From NCBI GenBank assembly GCA_040218535.1, contig JAVJRG010000012.1, forward strand, positions 248,001 through 312,000: DNA of 64,000 nt. The letters are read 5' to 3'. Below the pieces are notes generated by a model. It had not been told where the DNA came from, made no database searches, and saw nothing but the letters and a program-made list of their open reading frames with translations. How positions within the stretch are numbered: position 1 is the first letter of the stretch; the number at the start of each line of letters is the position of its first letter. A program made the translations under genes and the position numbers. Source of the DNA: Lacipirellulaceae bacterium. Lineage in GTDB: Bacteria; Planctomycetota; Planctomycetia; Pirellulales; Lacipirellulaceae. Below, in pieces: positions 45,165 to 54,161 of this stretch.

Positions 45165-46898
45165 GTGAGCCAATCCTTCCAACGTACCACGTCCCAACGC
45201 ACCATCTCTTTTGTGCTCGGCCTGTTGGCCAGCGTCGCCCTCTTCTGCTGTGCATCAGCTACTGATGCGAAAGCCCAGGAGAGTTCCGAGAAGCCTGTCG
45301 CCGTCGTGGCCTTTAGTGGTTACGACGCTCTGATGACGGATATCGACTTCATCGGCAACCTTGGCAACGTGCCAAATCTTTCCGCCCAGATCGACGGCAT
45401 GCTGGGAATGTTCACCCAAGGCAAGGGCCTGGCGGGGCTCGATAAGGGCAAACCGATCGGCGTCGTGGTAAGAATGGACGAGAATGGTGCCCCAGCAGGC
45501 GCCATTTGCTTGCCAGTGACCGATCTACAAGCGCTGGTTGGCATTGGCCAAGGCTTCGGCGTTACCGCGGAAGACAAGGGCAATGGCCTGTGGGAAATCA
45601 GCTCGCCCGGTCAGCCGGAACCCATGTTTGCCCAAGAAGGTAACGGCTGGGCCTTTCTTGCTCCTTCTGAGCAGATGCTGGAAGGAGCCCCTGCTGACCC
45701 CGATGGCGTGCTTGGTGCCCTGACCAAGGAGTACGATCTGGCGGTCAAGATCAACGTTCAAGAAGTGCCCGAAGCTTTCAAGCAACAGTATGTTGAGTTC
45801 ATCGCCCAAATGTCGGAACAAGGTTTACGGCAAAACCCTGGTGCCGAGGATGCTGACATCGAGGAACTTCTTGCAGAGCAACGCAAGGCAATGCAAGAAG
45901 GCATGAAGGACATGGACACGCTGACCGTGGGCCTTTCGCTCGACAGCGGACAACAGCGGACGTTCTTAGACTTCGTCTCGACAGCCATCCCCGGCAGTGA
46001 TGCGGCAAAGCAGGTCGCCGGCATGCAAGACGTGACGACTGACTACGCTGGGTTCATCCAACCAGATGCGGCCATGATGATGACGATGGCACTCAAGATG
46101 GACGAGAAGGCTCAAAAGCAGTTCATCCAGTCGCTCAGCCTGAATAAGCAACAAGCCCTTGCCTCGATCGAGAACGAGGACGATTTGGACGACGAGGCCA
46201 AGAAGGTCGTCAAGAGTGCGATTGACGATTTGTGGGCCGCGCTCGAAGCAACCGTCGCGAAAGGCAAGTTCGACATCGGGGCCGTTATGAATCTCGGTGC
46301 CGACGATTTCTCCTTCGTCGCTGGCGGATTCAATGGCGACCCCTCGAAGATCGAAAGCGGCATCAAGAAGCTGATGGAAGTCGCTAAAGAGAACGAAGAG
46401 TTCCCCGAAGTGAATTGGAATGCTTCCTCCCACAATGGCGTCCAGTTCCACACGGCCAGTAAGGAGATCCCTGCCGACGAAGAAGAAGCTCGCCAAATTT
46501 TCGGTGACACATTGACGATGGCTCTCGGCTTGGGCGAAGAGAGTGCTTACTTTGCTGTCGGTCGCAATGCCGTGAACGCGATCAAAGAAGTGATGGATGC
46601 TTCCGCCTCAGCAGGTAGCAAGACGGTTCCTCCGATGGAAATCTCGTTTGCTGCTACTCAGATCACTGAGTTTGCCAGTGTGATTGCCGGTGTCGAAGGC
46701 GGAGCCGAAGCCCAAGCGATGATCGAAGGCGTGTCGAACATGCTCGCCAACGACGCCAGCGGTCGCGATCACATTCGCATGCTGCTGACCATCATTCCCA
46801 ACGGCTCGAAGTTCCGCATCGAAGCTGAGGAAGGTGTCCTGCGTGCGATCGGCATGCTGGTGATGCAAGCTCAGATGCAGCAAGCAGGTGCCTTCTAA
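45165..46898 (+). CDS. Secreted protein of unknown function, planctomycete type
   Basis: 577 residues starting at GTG 45165, with GGGAG nine bases upstream. The signal peptide (ISFVLGLLASVALFCCASATDAKAQ) predicts export. The mature region is acidic with helical stretches and repeated alpha/beta patterns (VAVVAFSGYDALMTDIDFIG, LTVGLSLDSGQQRTFLDFV, VGRNAVNAIKEVMD). The architecture resembles a duplicated periplasmic domain. No catalytic motif is visible. Proteins of this kind are found mainly in planctomycetes. The gene stands alone, with 127 bp to the next gene. Confidence 0.72.
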   Translation: MSQSFQRTTSQRTISFVLGLLASVALFCCASATDAKAQESSEKPVAVVAFSGYDALMTDIDFIGNLGNVPNLSAQIDGMLGMFTQGKGLAGLDKGKPIGVVVRMDENGAPAGAICLPVTDLQALVGIGQGFGVTAEDKGNGLWEISSPGQPEPMFAQEGNGWAFLAPSEQMLEGAPADPDGVLGALTKEYDLAVKINVQEVPEAFKQQYVEFIAQMSEQGLRQNPGAEDADIEELLAEQRKAMQEGMKDMDTLTVGLSLDSGQQRTFLDFVSTAIPGSDAAKQVAGMQDVTTDYAGFIQPDAAMMMTMALKMDEKAQKQFIQSLSLNKQQALASIENEDDLDDEAKKVVKSAIDDLWAALEATVAKGKFDIGAVMNLGADDFSFVAGGFNGDPSKIESGIKKLMEVAKENEEFPEVNWNASSHNGVQFHTASKEIPADEEEARQIFGDTLTMALGLGEESAYFAVGRNAVNAIKEVMDASASAGSKTVPPMEISFAATQITEFASVIAGVEGGAEAQAMIEGVSNMLANDASGRDHIRMLLTIIPNGSKFRIEAEEGVLRAIGMLVMQAQMQQAGAF

Positions 46899-46922
46899 GG
46901 CATCGCAAGACAGAAACGCCCT

Positions 46923-46993
46923 GAGCCGTTAGTCGTTAGCCATCGGGTTGAATTCGCATGAAGAATCACCCGACGCCTTACGGCTAACGGCTC
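46923..46993. repeat. Inverted repeat with GAGCCGTTAG ends
   Basis: Arms of about 26 bp (46923-46948 and 46968-46993) pair imperfectly with a 19-base spacer. They lie between the secreted protein gene and the ACT-domain gene. Confidence 0.6.
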
Positions 46994-47025
46994 TTGGCAA
47001 CTCCTAACATGGGTGTAAGCGAGCA

Positions 47026-47556
47026 GTGAACCAGGTTACGATCGTTGCAACAGTGATTGGTGAAGATCGTCCAGGTCTCGTCGAATCGATCGCTGAGACG
47101 GTAGTTGCCAACGGCGGGAACTGGGTAGAAAGCCAAATGGCTCACCTAGCAGGCCAGTTCGCGGGCATCCTCAAAGTCGGGGTGCCTGCGGAGAGTGTCG
47201 CTCAGCTTGAGACTGCACTGTCCGGATTGCAAGCGACCGGGTTGCAAACGATCGTCCGCACGGATGACTCGTCGCCCGATGGGATTCAGGCCGAATCGCT
47301 GCTGCTCGAGCTGGTCGGACACGACCGTCCGGGCATTATCCGTGAGGTGACCGGTGTACTTGCAAGCCTTGGAGTGAATGTCGAGGAGCTGGGCACCGAA
47401 ATCACAGCAGCCGCCAACACGGGGCAACCGCTATTCAATGCCGCGGCAACGCTCAGATTGCCAGCCGGCGTGGACCGTGCCCAGTTGCAGGCCGCTTTAG
47501 AAGAAGTCGCTGGGGACCTGATGGTGGACATCCAGCTCAAGGCGAATGAGCTATAA
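47026..47556 (+). CDS. Two-ACT-domain protein, GcvR-like
   Basis: 176 residues, starting at GTG 47026. Two ACT domains are evident, each with a GEDRPGLV/GHDRPGII loop that binds small ligands such as amino acids: residues about 5-75 (VIGEDRPGLVESIAETVVANGGN) and 95-165 (ELVGHDRPGIIREVTGVLASLGVNVEEL). The layout matches GcvR-type regulators of the glycine cleavage system, but the gcv genes are not in the window, so the target is unknown. A ferredoxin gene follows 193 bp later. Confidence 0.85.
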   Translation: MNQVTIVATVIGEDRPGLVESIAETVVANGGNWVESQMAHLAGQFAGILKVGVPAESVAQLETALSGLQATGLQTIVRTDDSSPDGIQAESLLLELVGHDRPGIIREVTGVLASLGVNVEELGTEITAAANTGQPLFNAAATLRLPAGVDRAQLQAALEEVAGDLMVDIQLKANEL

Positions 47557-47749
47557 TTTCCCCATCCGCTGAGATGCTAGCCCGAGCTCGATATTTGACC
47601 AATGAGGCTTGATTTCAGCTTGGCGTCAGGCCGAGTAGGAAATAAGATGAATGAAACATCGTGAAAGAATTCACGAAGTTTCAATTCTACGAAATGGTAC
47701 CCACAGAGAGCCCGAGGCGGGGCAGCACCTTAACCCCCACGATTTCGTC

Positions 47750-48145
47750 ATGGCGAAAAAAGGTCCTAGAAAGAAAGTTCCCAAGGAACTGGCGATCATC
47801 AACGCCGACAACTGCACCGGGTGCGAGTCGTGTCTCGAGGTCTGCCCTGTGGACTGCATTGAGCTGAAGTCGCTCAATGGCGGCATCATCAAGGGCAACC
47901 AGCAGTGGTGCGAGATCGACCTTGAGCGTTGCGTCGGTTGCGAAGTGTGCGTCCACATCCCGGGTAAAAAGAGCAACCCTTACGAACTACTGGTCTGCCC
48001 CTGGGACGCGATCGAAATGGTGCCCACGGAAAACGCGGCTGTGGTCATGGCACAAGTTGGCGGCCCGCCGGAATACATCGAAGAACATTGGGACCGACTT
48101 GTGGGGACGGCACAGCATCTGGCTGAACTGCGGGCAGCAACCTAA
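47750..48145 (+). CDS. 4Fe-4S ferredoxin with interrupted second cluster
   Basis: 131 residues from the ATG at 47750; upstream codons have no homology. The first cluster motif is standard (CTGCESCLEVCP, CX2CX2CX3C). The second reads CVGCEVCV and then a 15-residue gap before CP (SNPYELLVCPWDAIEMV), so its fourth Cys is displaced. An N-terminal Lys-rich MAKKGPRKKVPK stretch and an acidic C-terminal helix follow. The partner oxidoreductase is unknown. It lies between the ACT-domain gene and a convergent isomerase gene. Confidence 0.85.
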   Translation: MAKKGPRKKVPKELAIINADNCTGCESCLEVCPVDCIELKSLNGGIIKGNQQWCEIDLERCVGCEVCVHIPGKKSNPYELLVCPWDAIEMVPTENAAVVMAQVGGPPEYIEEHWDRLVGTAQHLAELRAAT

Positions 48146-48178
48146 CACGTATTCTTGGTTTTCTGCCGGGGCAGTTCG

Positions 48179-48257
48179 CACCACGAATTAGACGAATAAC
48201 ACGAATCTAACTTGTGTCTCGTCATCTTCATTCGTGCTATTCGTTGGATTCGTGGTG
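48179..48257. repeat. Inverted repeat with CACCACGAAT ends
   Basis: Arms 48179-48206 and 48230-48257 match as inverted repeats at 24 of 28 positions (CACCACGAATTAGACGAATA type). The right arm contains the TAG stop (48237-48239) and the last six codons of the isomerase gene. Confidence 0.75.
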
Positions 48258-49094
48258 TATCGAAACACTCTCGCAAACCTTTTTCATGTAATCGATACTT
48301 TGCTTAGCGATCTCAAGCGGGCTCGGCTCATAGCGAAAAACTTCTACGGATACCCAATCGTCGTAGTTGGTTTCTTGGAGTGCCTCGAAAATCGGCGCGA
48401 ACTCGACGTCGCCCATTCCTGGCCCCAACAAGTTGGGGTCGTTTGCGTGGAAGTGGGCAGTGTGCTCGGCATTGTCGCGAATGATCTGTTTGATCGAGAT
48501 GGCTTCACTCGACATCGCCTTCACGTCGAGATGCAATCGGCAATTGGGGGATGCAACAAGCTGCATCAACCGCACGGCACTGGCAGCCGTCGTGAGGAAG
48601 TCGCCCTCGGCTGGGCCTAGCGGCTCAAGTGCGATGGTCACTCCTAAATCTTCACAGGTTGGCGTCGCCGCTTTCAGCACTTCGGCAGCGTGGCTCTCGG
48701 CCTGCTCGTAGGTGACTCCCGGGAGCAGGTTCCTTTGCTGCGGCGAGCCCAGCACCATGACCTTCCCTCCGAGATCGTGACAGAGCTGCGCGAGTGCTCT
48801 GAAGTACTCGCTCGTCTGCTTTCGCACCTCGCCGTCAGGGCTCGTGAGATAGAAGCCTTCCGTCTTGGCGAGCAACCAATGCAACCCGACGACTTCTAGC
48901 TGGGCGTACGCGGCTTGTTGTTTCACCTCGGCACGCCTTGCAGAAGAGACATCACGAACATCGGTGATGTCGCCACCTTCGCCGAGCGTGAAAGGGGCAA
49001 TCTCAACACCGGTGTATCCTAGCTCACGCGCTTGTGGCCAGGCTCGGTCAAACGGCTCGCTGCCGAAGAGTTCGTTGCAGAAGGCGTATTTCAT
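48237..49094 (-). CDS. Sugar phosphate isomerase/epimerase-type TIM-barrel protein
   Basis: 285 residues from the ATG at 49094 (MKYAFCNELFGSEPFDRAW). The sequence fits the xylose-isomerase-like TIM-barrel superfamily: GYTGVEIAPFTLG at about 28, LEVVGLHWLLAKTEGFYLTSPD near 75, VTIALEPLGPAEGDFLTT near 155, LHLDVKAM near 187, and HFHANDPNLLGPGMGDVEFAPIF near 220. The Glu, Asp and His in these strands suggest a metal-dependent isomerase or epimerase; the sugar is unknown. The C-terminal residues IHHESNE and the stop are encoded by a repeat arm, so the ancestral end has probably been replaced. Confidence 0.85.
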   Translation of the reverse strand: MKYAFCNELFGSEPFDRAWPQARELGYTGVEIAPFTLGEGGDITDVRDVSSARRAEVKQQAAYAQLEVVGLHWLLAKTEGFYLTSPDGEVRKQTSEYFRALAQLCHDLGGKVMVLGSPQQRNLLPGVTYEQAESHAAEVLKAATPTCEDLGVTIALEPLGPAEGDFLTTAASAVRLMQLVASPNCRLHLDVKAMSSEAISIKQIIRDNAEHTAHFHANDPNLLGPGMGDVEFAPIFEALQETNYDDWVSVEVFRYEPSPLEIAKQSIDYMKKVCESVSIHHESNE

Positions 49095-49212
49095 GGCATT
49101 TGATGGAAGGGGCAATTCGAGAAACAACACGACGGATCGGGCCGTTGCGCTGCGGCCCCTGAGCGGCTAGAATTTTACCAAGAACAGGTCACAGCCGATA
49201 AGGATGCTCTCA

Positions 49213-50145
49213 ATGTCTTTAGCTCAAGGAACGATCCATCAAGGCGATTGCCTTGACCTAATGAAGCAAATCGGCGACGAGAGCGTGGATCTCGCCTTTG
49301 CCGATCCGCCTTTCAATATCGGCTATGAGTACGACGAGTACGACGACCGGCAAGAGGACGAAAAATACCTCGATTGGTGCGAAACTTGGATCGGCGAAGT
49401 GTACCGGCTGCTCAAACCGAACGGCACTTTTTGGCTGGCAATCGGAGACGAGTATGCAGCGGAGCTGAAAGTTGCCGCGACGCGTTCGCTGAAACCGGGC
49501 TTCCACATGCGTAGCTGGGTGATCTGGTATTACACGTTCGGTGTCAACTGCAAGACGAAGTTCAGCCGCTCTCATGCGCACCTCTTTCACTTTGTGAAGA
49601 ACGAGAAGGTGTTCACGTTCAATGCGGAAGACCCTTCGATTCGGGTTCCTTCGGCACGAGCGTTGGTCTATGGCGATAAGCGAGCAAACCCGAAGGGCAG
49701 ACTCCCCGACGACACGTGGATTCTCAGGCCGCAAGACGCCCCGGAGAGTTTTCAGTCAATGGACGACACGTGGTACTACAGTCGCGTGGCCGGCACTTTC
49801 AAGGAACGGCAGGGATTCCACGGGTGCCAAATGCCCGAGCAACTCCTGGGGCGGATCATTCGTGTGAGCAGCAATGCTGGCGATGTCGTGTTCGACCCAT
49901 TTACTGGCAGCGGCACGACCCTAGCTGTGGCGAAAAAGCTCGGACGTGAGTTTATTGGCACCGAACTCTCATCGGACTATGCGCAATACGCAGAAGAACG
50001 ACTCCGAGAGATTACACCGGGAGATTCGCTTGATGGGCCTGCCGATCCGTTATCAAGCTCGCCAAACACCAAAAGCGGCGTGACGCTAGAACAACGAAAG
50101 CAGCGCAGAACCAGCACGAAGGCAAAGGCGAAAACCAACCGTTAG
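49213..50145 (+). CDS. Solitary DNA (amino) methyltransferase
   Basis: 310 residues from the ATG at 49213, chosen because AAGGA lies eight bases upstream. The catalytic motif is DPPF in [19 protein letters not shown] (about residue 30), followed by the SAM-binding [25 protein letters not shown] near the C-terminus, so the motif order is of the beta type. A target-recognition region of about 150 residues lies between. The tail is basic ([18 protein letters not shown]). No restriction endonuclease or specificity subunit is adjacent, so it is a solitary methylase, possibly regulatory like CcrM. The stop overlaps the stop of the convergent protease gene. Confidence 0.9.
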   Translation: MSLAQGTIHQGDCLDLMKQIGDESVDLAFADPPFNIGYEYDEYDDRQEDEKYLDWCETWIGEVYRLLKPNGTFWLAIGDEYAAELKVAATRSLKPGFHMRSWVIWYYTFGVNCKTKFSRSHAHLFHFVKNEKVFTFNAEDPSIRVPSARALVYGDKRANPKGRLPDDTWILRPQDAPESFQSMDDTWYYSRVAGTFKERQGFHGCQMPEQLLGRIIRVSSNAGDVVFDPFTGSGTTLAVAKKLGREFIGTELSSDYAQYAEERLREITPGDSLDGPADPLSSSPNTKSGVTLEQRKQRRTSTKAKAKTNR

Positions 50146-50768
50146 TTCGCCCCGGCCCGTGGTGGGATTCTTGTCCCGCGGGCGAGCAATTCGTCCTCGG
50201 CATCGGCTCCCGTCACGTCGACGAGGAAGGCTCCGTCGAGGAAGTTACGACCGAGCAGCATCGCGTAGCTCATGGCGGAGCGGTCGTTCAGAGAGACCAG
50301 CACCGTACGCTGGATTCCTTCGACCAGCAGCGTCATGGGGATTTTGTAGCGTTTTTCTTCGCGTTCGCTGGTGCGAATGACGGCGACTTCTTCGATCGTT
50401 CGCTCCAGCCACTGGGAATCGCCTTGTCGGTTGGAGATCTGGAAGCGGATCGTCTTGCCGAGGTTCTCTTCCATGACGTCTGAAGCATCTTCGATGGTCC
50501 AGGAATCGGCATGCAACGAGCAGGTCTTCGCTCCGGTATCAACGCGGGAGAGGAAGAGCATCGACTGGTCGCTAACCTCGAAATCGATCAGCGAAACATC
50601 CGCAGTTGGCCCGAGAATGTGGATTTCTTCGCCCGAATGCTCGATAGTTTTTCCCGCGAGCGACTTCCCGGGAGCTTGCAGATCGAGCGACAGCACAAAA
50701 CCGGTGGCGGCTAGCAGCAGTGCCAGGATGGCAAACAGAGCAATGGTTTGTCGACTGAAGTTTTTCAT
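50142..50768 (-). CDS. RimB-like retropepsin-type aspartyl protease
   Basis: 208 residues from the ATG at 50768; a GTG at 50780 would add four. The N-terminal hydrophobic segment ([20 protein letters not shown]) is a signal anchor. The active-site motif is [14 protein letters not shown], and [16 protein letters not shown] is the second conserved patch; this pair defines the family annotated as putative ATP-dependent zinc protease (PF05618), which is retropepsin-like with one aspartate per subunit. Most family members are cytoplasmic, whereas this one is exported or membrane-anchored. The substrate is unknown. Its 3' end overlaps the methyltransferase stop codon (bases 50142-50144). Confidence 0.85.
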   Translation of the reverse strand: MKNFSRQTIALFAILALLLAATGFVLSLDLQAPGKSLAGKTIEHSGEEIHILGPTADVSLIDFEVSDQSMLFLSRVDTGAKTCSLHADSWTIEDASDVMEENLGKTIRFQISNRQGDSQWLERTIEEVAVIRTSEREEKRYKIPMTLLVEGIQRTVLVSLNDRSAMSYAMLLGRNFLDGAFLVDVTGADAEDELLARGTRIPPRAGAN

Positions 50769-50949
50769 AGCGAAGCTCACGAGTCTGATGATCGTATCGA
50801 AGCAGGCCTATCTCACGCGTAACCTTTCGTTCCCTAAAACCGATAAGGTCTGCCACAAAGCCGATGCATAAGCCGTACCGAACGGCAGACGTTATCGCTA
50901 CTAAATTATACCTGCGCGTCTGGCGAGGGGCCAAAAATGACGTAACACC

Positions 50950-52044
50950 TTATGCAGTAATAACTTTAAGTTGTTTTGCGATTTCCCGATTTTCTCGCTG
51001 CACAAGCTGTCCGCACGCGGCTGCGACATCCGCGCCAAGGCTATAGCGAATTGTCGTTTGCAAACCGGCCTCTTTGAGAAGGTTGGCAAACGCCTCGCGT
51101 GTCTCACAGCTGCTACTCTCCAGGTGCGGCGCGTCATCAATCGGATTGAAGGGTATCAAGTTGAGATGCACGTTCAGCCCCGTCGTCCACTGGATGAGTT
51201 CCTCAGCGTCCTCAGAGGAGTCGTTCAGCCCGGCGAGCATGAGGTACTCGATCATGATCGTCTTGCCAGGCTTCTGATATTGCTGCACCTCCTCAAGGGC
51301 GGCTCGCAGCTCTGCCAGCGGATGCTTCTTGGCGAGCGGGATAATCGATTCGCGTTTCTCCTGGTTCGCACTGTGGAGGCTGAGAGCCAAATTGACGTTT
51401 GGGAACGCCTTGGCGAATCGCACCATTGCCTCTGGAACACCTACGGTCGAAACGAGAATGCGACCCGGCGAGTGATAGAAGAATTCAGGGGAAATCAGCA
51501 GACGAAGTGCCTCATGCAGTTCCTGCTCGTTATGAAACGGCTCACCCATACCCATGAAGACGAGATTGCGGATTTGGCGGCCTTCCTCAGCCAGCAATTG
51601 GTTCGCCTGCGTGACCTGGTCGAGAATTTCTGCGGTGGTGAGATTCTGAGCGACGCCCATCTTGCCGGTAGCGCAGAAATCGCAAGCAGCTGCGCAGCCG
51701 ACTTGGCTGGAGAGGCAAAGCGTCGTGCGACCGGTCTCGATGCGAAGGATGACCGACTCGATCAACATGCCGCTGGCGGTGCGAAAGAGCAGCTTGGTGG
51801 CGCCGTCTTGCTGGGAATCGCAACGCTGGTGGAGCTTGAGCACGTGAAGCTGGACTCGCTCCGCGAATTGAGAGCGTGCTTGCTCAGGCAATTCAGCCAA
51901 AGCAGCTTCATCCTGGCCGTGGTGCTTCAGCACCACGGTCCGTAGTCGGCGCAAGTGTTGCGGGTCGAGTTTGAGATCGCGACGTGCGGACTCTACTTCA
52001 CGCTCGTCAAAAATGGTTGCTTGGTTTTCGGCCACGGATTTCAC
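50950..52044 (-). CDS. rlmN: 23S rRNA (adenine-2503-C2)-methyltransferase RlmN
   Basis: 364 residues, standard length. RlmN methylates A2503 of 23S rRNA and A37 of some tRNAs by radical SAM chemistry. The cluster motif CX3CX2C is at residues 117, 121 and 124 (CAAACDFC). GMGEPFHN follows, and the C-terminal cysteine in SLGADVAAACGQL (about 344) is the methyl-carrying residue. The N-terminal helical RNA-binding part is KLDPQHLRRLRTVVLKHHG. It lies next to epmB and efp, so three translation-acting genes are clustered. Confidence 0.95.
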   Translation of the reverse strand: MKSVAENQATIFDEREVESARRDLKLDPQHLRRLRTVVLKHHGQDEAALAELPEQARSQFAERVQLHVLKLHQRCDSQQDGATKLLFRTASGMLIESVILRIETGRTTLCLSSQVGCAAACDFCATGKMGVAQNLTTAEILDQVTQANQLLAEEGRQIRNLVFMGMGEPFHNEQELHEALRLLISPEFFYHSPGRILVSTVGVPEAMVRFAKAFPNVNLALSLHSANQEKRESIIPLAKKHPLAELRAALEEVQQYQKPGKTIMIEYLMLAGLNDSSEDAEELIQWTTGLNVHLNLIPFNPIDDAPHLESSSCETREAFANLLKEAGLQTTIRYSLGADVAAACGQLVQRENREIAKQLKVITA

Positions 52045-52092
52045 GGATTAGTCGCAAGGCGGAACATTCTTATCGAGGGTCGATACTTCAAT

Positions 52093-52161
52093 CGTAACCC
52101 GAAGCGTAAGCGAGGGAAAAACCGCTTTTGGCGTAGCCCCTCGCTTACGCATCGGGTTACG
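52093..52161. repeat. 69-bp inverted repeat between rlmN and epmB
   Basis: Arms of 24 bp (CGTAACCCGAAGCGTAAGCG type, 52093-52116 and 52138-52161) are inverted with one mismatch. It lies between rlmN and the epmB stop at 52178. Confidence 0.8.
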
Positions 52162-52177
52162 AAGAGCGATTGCACTA

Positions 52178-53218
52178 CTATAGGAGAACCTGCTTTGAAG
52201 TTTCTCCGGCTTCTTCTTTCACATAACGCGGCACAAGATAACCGGGCAAACGCTGACGCAGTTCAGTAATGATTTCCCTTCCTCGATCCTCCGAAACTTC
52301 AAAGTGTGCCGCTCCGGCGACGCGATCGAGTTGGTGCAAGTAGTACGGCGTCACCCCCTGCTGGATGAGTTGCTCACTCAAGTCGCATTGGGCTTCAACG
52401 CTGTCGTTCACGCCGCGGAGTAGGACCGCTTGATTCAGCAATACCGCCCTCACCGCTCGCAACTTTTCCGCGGCGTTTGCGGTTTCGCCGTCAAGCTCCT
52501 GTGCATGGTTGACGTGCAGAACGATGATCGTTTGCAAGCGCGACTGCGCCACGCATTCGAGTAAGCCTTTGGTAACACGGGAGGGAATCATGATTGGCAA
52601 ACGCGTGTGGATCCGCAGGCGCTTGACGTGGTCGATCGCTTCAATACGCGCTATCAAGCTTAGCAGCCGTTCATCAACCAGCATCAGTGGATCCCCGCCG
52701 CTGAGGATGACTTCTCGAATCGCCCTGTCAGATTGGATCGCTTCAATCGCTTCGTCCCAAGCCGCATCACTGTGCGGAGCCGTTTCGTAGGGGTAGTGAC
52801 GGCGAAAGCAGTAGCGGCAATGTACGGCACACGCGCCGGTGGTGATCAGCAACACGCGGCCTTGATATTTATGCAATAGGCCAGGCGCTTCCTCAACGGC
52901 TAGGTCACCGACGGGATCGGGAATGAACCCGGGAACCGCTTGCCCCTCCTCGGCGAGCGGCAAGACTTGCCTGAGGAGCGGATCGCTTAGGTCGCCGTGA
53001 GCGATTTTGGCTAGGTAGGCGGGCGGCACGAACACGGGGAACTGCCCTGCCCCCGCTGCGGCTTCTTGGGCCAAAGCCGCTGGAAAGCCAAGACGTTCGC
53101 AGAGCACTTGTGGGTCGCGGATGGCGGCCTTGATGTCGGCTTGCCAACGGGGTTCTGGGGCTTGAACCCCTTTGGAACGGGCGCGGACAGGCTCCGCTGT
53201 AGGCGTTAAACTGATCAT
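52178..53218 (-). CDS. epmB: EF-P beta-lysylation protein EpmB
   Basis: 346 residues, typical for EpmB, a lysine 2,3-aminomutase-like radical SAM enzyme that makes beta-lysine for EF-P. The cluster motif is CAVHCRYCFRRHYPY near residue 135, with CX3CX2C spacing. Further aminomutase signatures are EVILSGGDPLML, LRIHTRLPIMIPSR and TIIVLHVNHAQE. EpmB is shorter than lysine 2,3-aminomutases proper and lacks their long C-terminal part. It is divergent from efp with an 80-bp gap. Together with epmA at 56860, the complete lysylation set is present in 5 kb. Confidence 0.93.
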   Translation of the reverse strand: MISLTPTAEPVRARSKGVQAPEPRWQADIKAAIRDPQVLCERLGFPAALAQEAAAGAGQFPVFVPPAYLAKIAHGDLSDPLLRQVLPLAEEGQAVPGFIPDPVGDLAVEEAPGLLHKYQGRVLLITTGACAVHCRYCFRRHYPYETAPHSDAAWDEAIEAIQSDRAIREVILSGGDPLMLVDERLLSLIARIEAIDHVKRLRIHTRLPIMIPSRVTKGLLECVAQSRLQTIIVLHVNHAQELDGETANAAEKLRAVRAVLLNQAVLLRGVNDSVEAQCDLSEQLIQQGVTPYYLHQLDRVAGAAHFEVSEDRGREIITELRQRLPGYLVPRYVKEEAGETSKQVLL

Positions 53219-53299
53219 CTACCAAATCACTAAGTCTTCGCTGGGTGTGCCTTCATACTTCGCCTAGCATCATACACGAATTATCCGAGGAAAGATTCT

Positions 53300-53881
53300 G
53301 TGGGAACCTACAGCACCAATGAGTTCAAGAAGGGCCTGAGGATTCAGATCGATGGCGTGCCCTATCAGATGATCGAAATGAACTTCCGCAAGCCCGGTAA
53401 AGGGACGGCACTCTACGAGTGCAAGCTGCGGAATCTCATCCGCGGAACGGTCACCGATAAGACCTACCGGGCGGGCCAATCGGTGGAATCGGCCGATGTC
53501 GAGGAATTTACTGCCCAATATTTATACCGCCAAGGCGAATCATTTGTATTCATGAACAATGACGACTTCGAACAGTACGAGCTGACCGAAGAGCAAATGG
53601 GCGATGCGGCCAAGTTCCTCAAGGAAAATATGGACTGCCAAGTCATGGTCTGGGACAACCAGCCCATCGCGATGACCCCGCCGAATCACGTGGTCGTGCA
53701 AGTGGAATACTGCGAGCCCGCCGCGAAAGGCAACACGGCAACCAATGTAAGTAAGCCCGTGAAGCTGGAAACGGGAGCGGAGATCCTCGCCCCCGCTTTC
53801 ATCAACATTGGTGACTGGCTACGGGTGGATACGCGGACCGGCGAGTATGTTGAGCGGACGAAAGATCCAGATGCGAACTGA
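53300..53881 (+). CDS. efp: Elongation factor P
   Basis: 193 residues, starting at GTG 53300 with GAGGAAAG about six bases upstream. The lysylation loop RKPGKGTA places K34 at the same position as in E. coli EF-P. EF-P enters the ribosomal E site and relieves stalling at polyproline. The C-terminal OB domain is normal (ETGAEILAPAFINIGDWLRVDTRTGEYVER). The 80-bp gap to epmB should contain the divergent promoters. A large inverted repeat follows 20 bp after the stop. Confidence 0.97.
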   Translation: MGTYSTNEFKKGLRIQIDGVPYQMIEMNFRKPGKGTALYECKLRNLIRGTVTDKTYRAGQSVESADVEEFTAQYLYRQGESFVFMNNDDFEQYELTEEQMGDAAKFLKENMDCQVMVWDNQPIAMTPPNHVVVQVEYCEPAAKGNTATNVSKPVKLETGAEILAPAFINIGDWLRVDTRTGEYVERTKDPDAN

Positions 53882-53900
53882 GTCATAATCCACAAATTTT

Positions 53901-54129
53901 TGAACCACAGAGGCCACGGAGAACACGGAGACCGGTTGGTTAATTTGCAAACAGATTAGCCACCAATCATGAATTTCACCTTTTCACAGAAGACTCGAAT
54001 TTATTCACAATTATCGTTTCTAAAGAATAACACCTTTACCATTGAGTAGTTGTCTTGATGGTTGTTTGTTTAGACCTGCGAGCAAAGCAACTAACAAACC
54101 TCCGTGTTCTCCGTGCCCTCTGTGGTTCA
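53901..54129. repeat. 229-bp element with 30-bp inverted ends upstream of lemA
   Basis: Ends TGAACCACAGAGG-type at 53901-53930 and 54100-54129 are inverted and match at 29 of 30 positions. The 170-bp interior is AT-rich and contains no supported gene. It fills the efp-lemA gap and ends 33 bp before the lemA start. Confidence 0.85.
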
Positions 54130-54161
54130 ATACCTAACGCCACCCATATTTTGAGGTCCCC

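Noticed and set aside
50971-51945. A 324-codon frame opposite rlmN
   Set aside because: rlmN shows complete radical SAM and methyl-carrier motifs on the other strand. The antisense frame has no family features.
44990-54160. Shared ATATTTTGAGGTC motif before the secreted-protein gene (45165) and lemA (54162)
   Set aside because: A 13-base match is expected by chance many times among pairs of positions in 64 kb, and the distance to the two starts differs.
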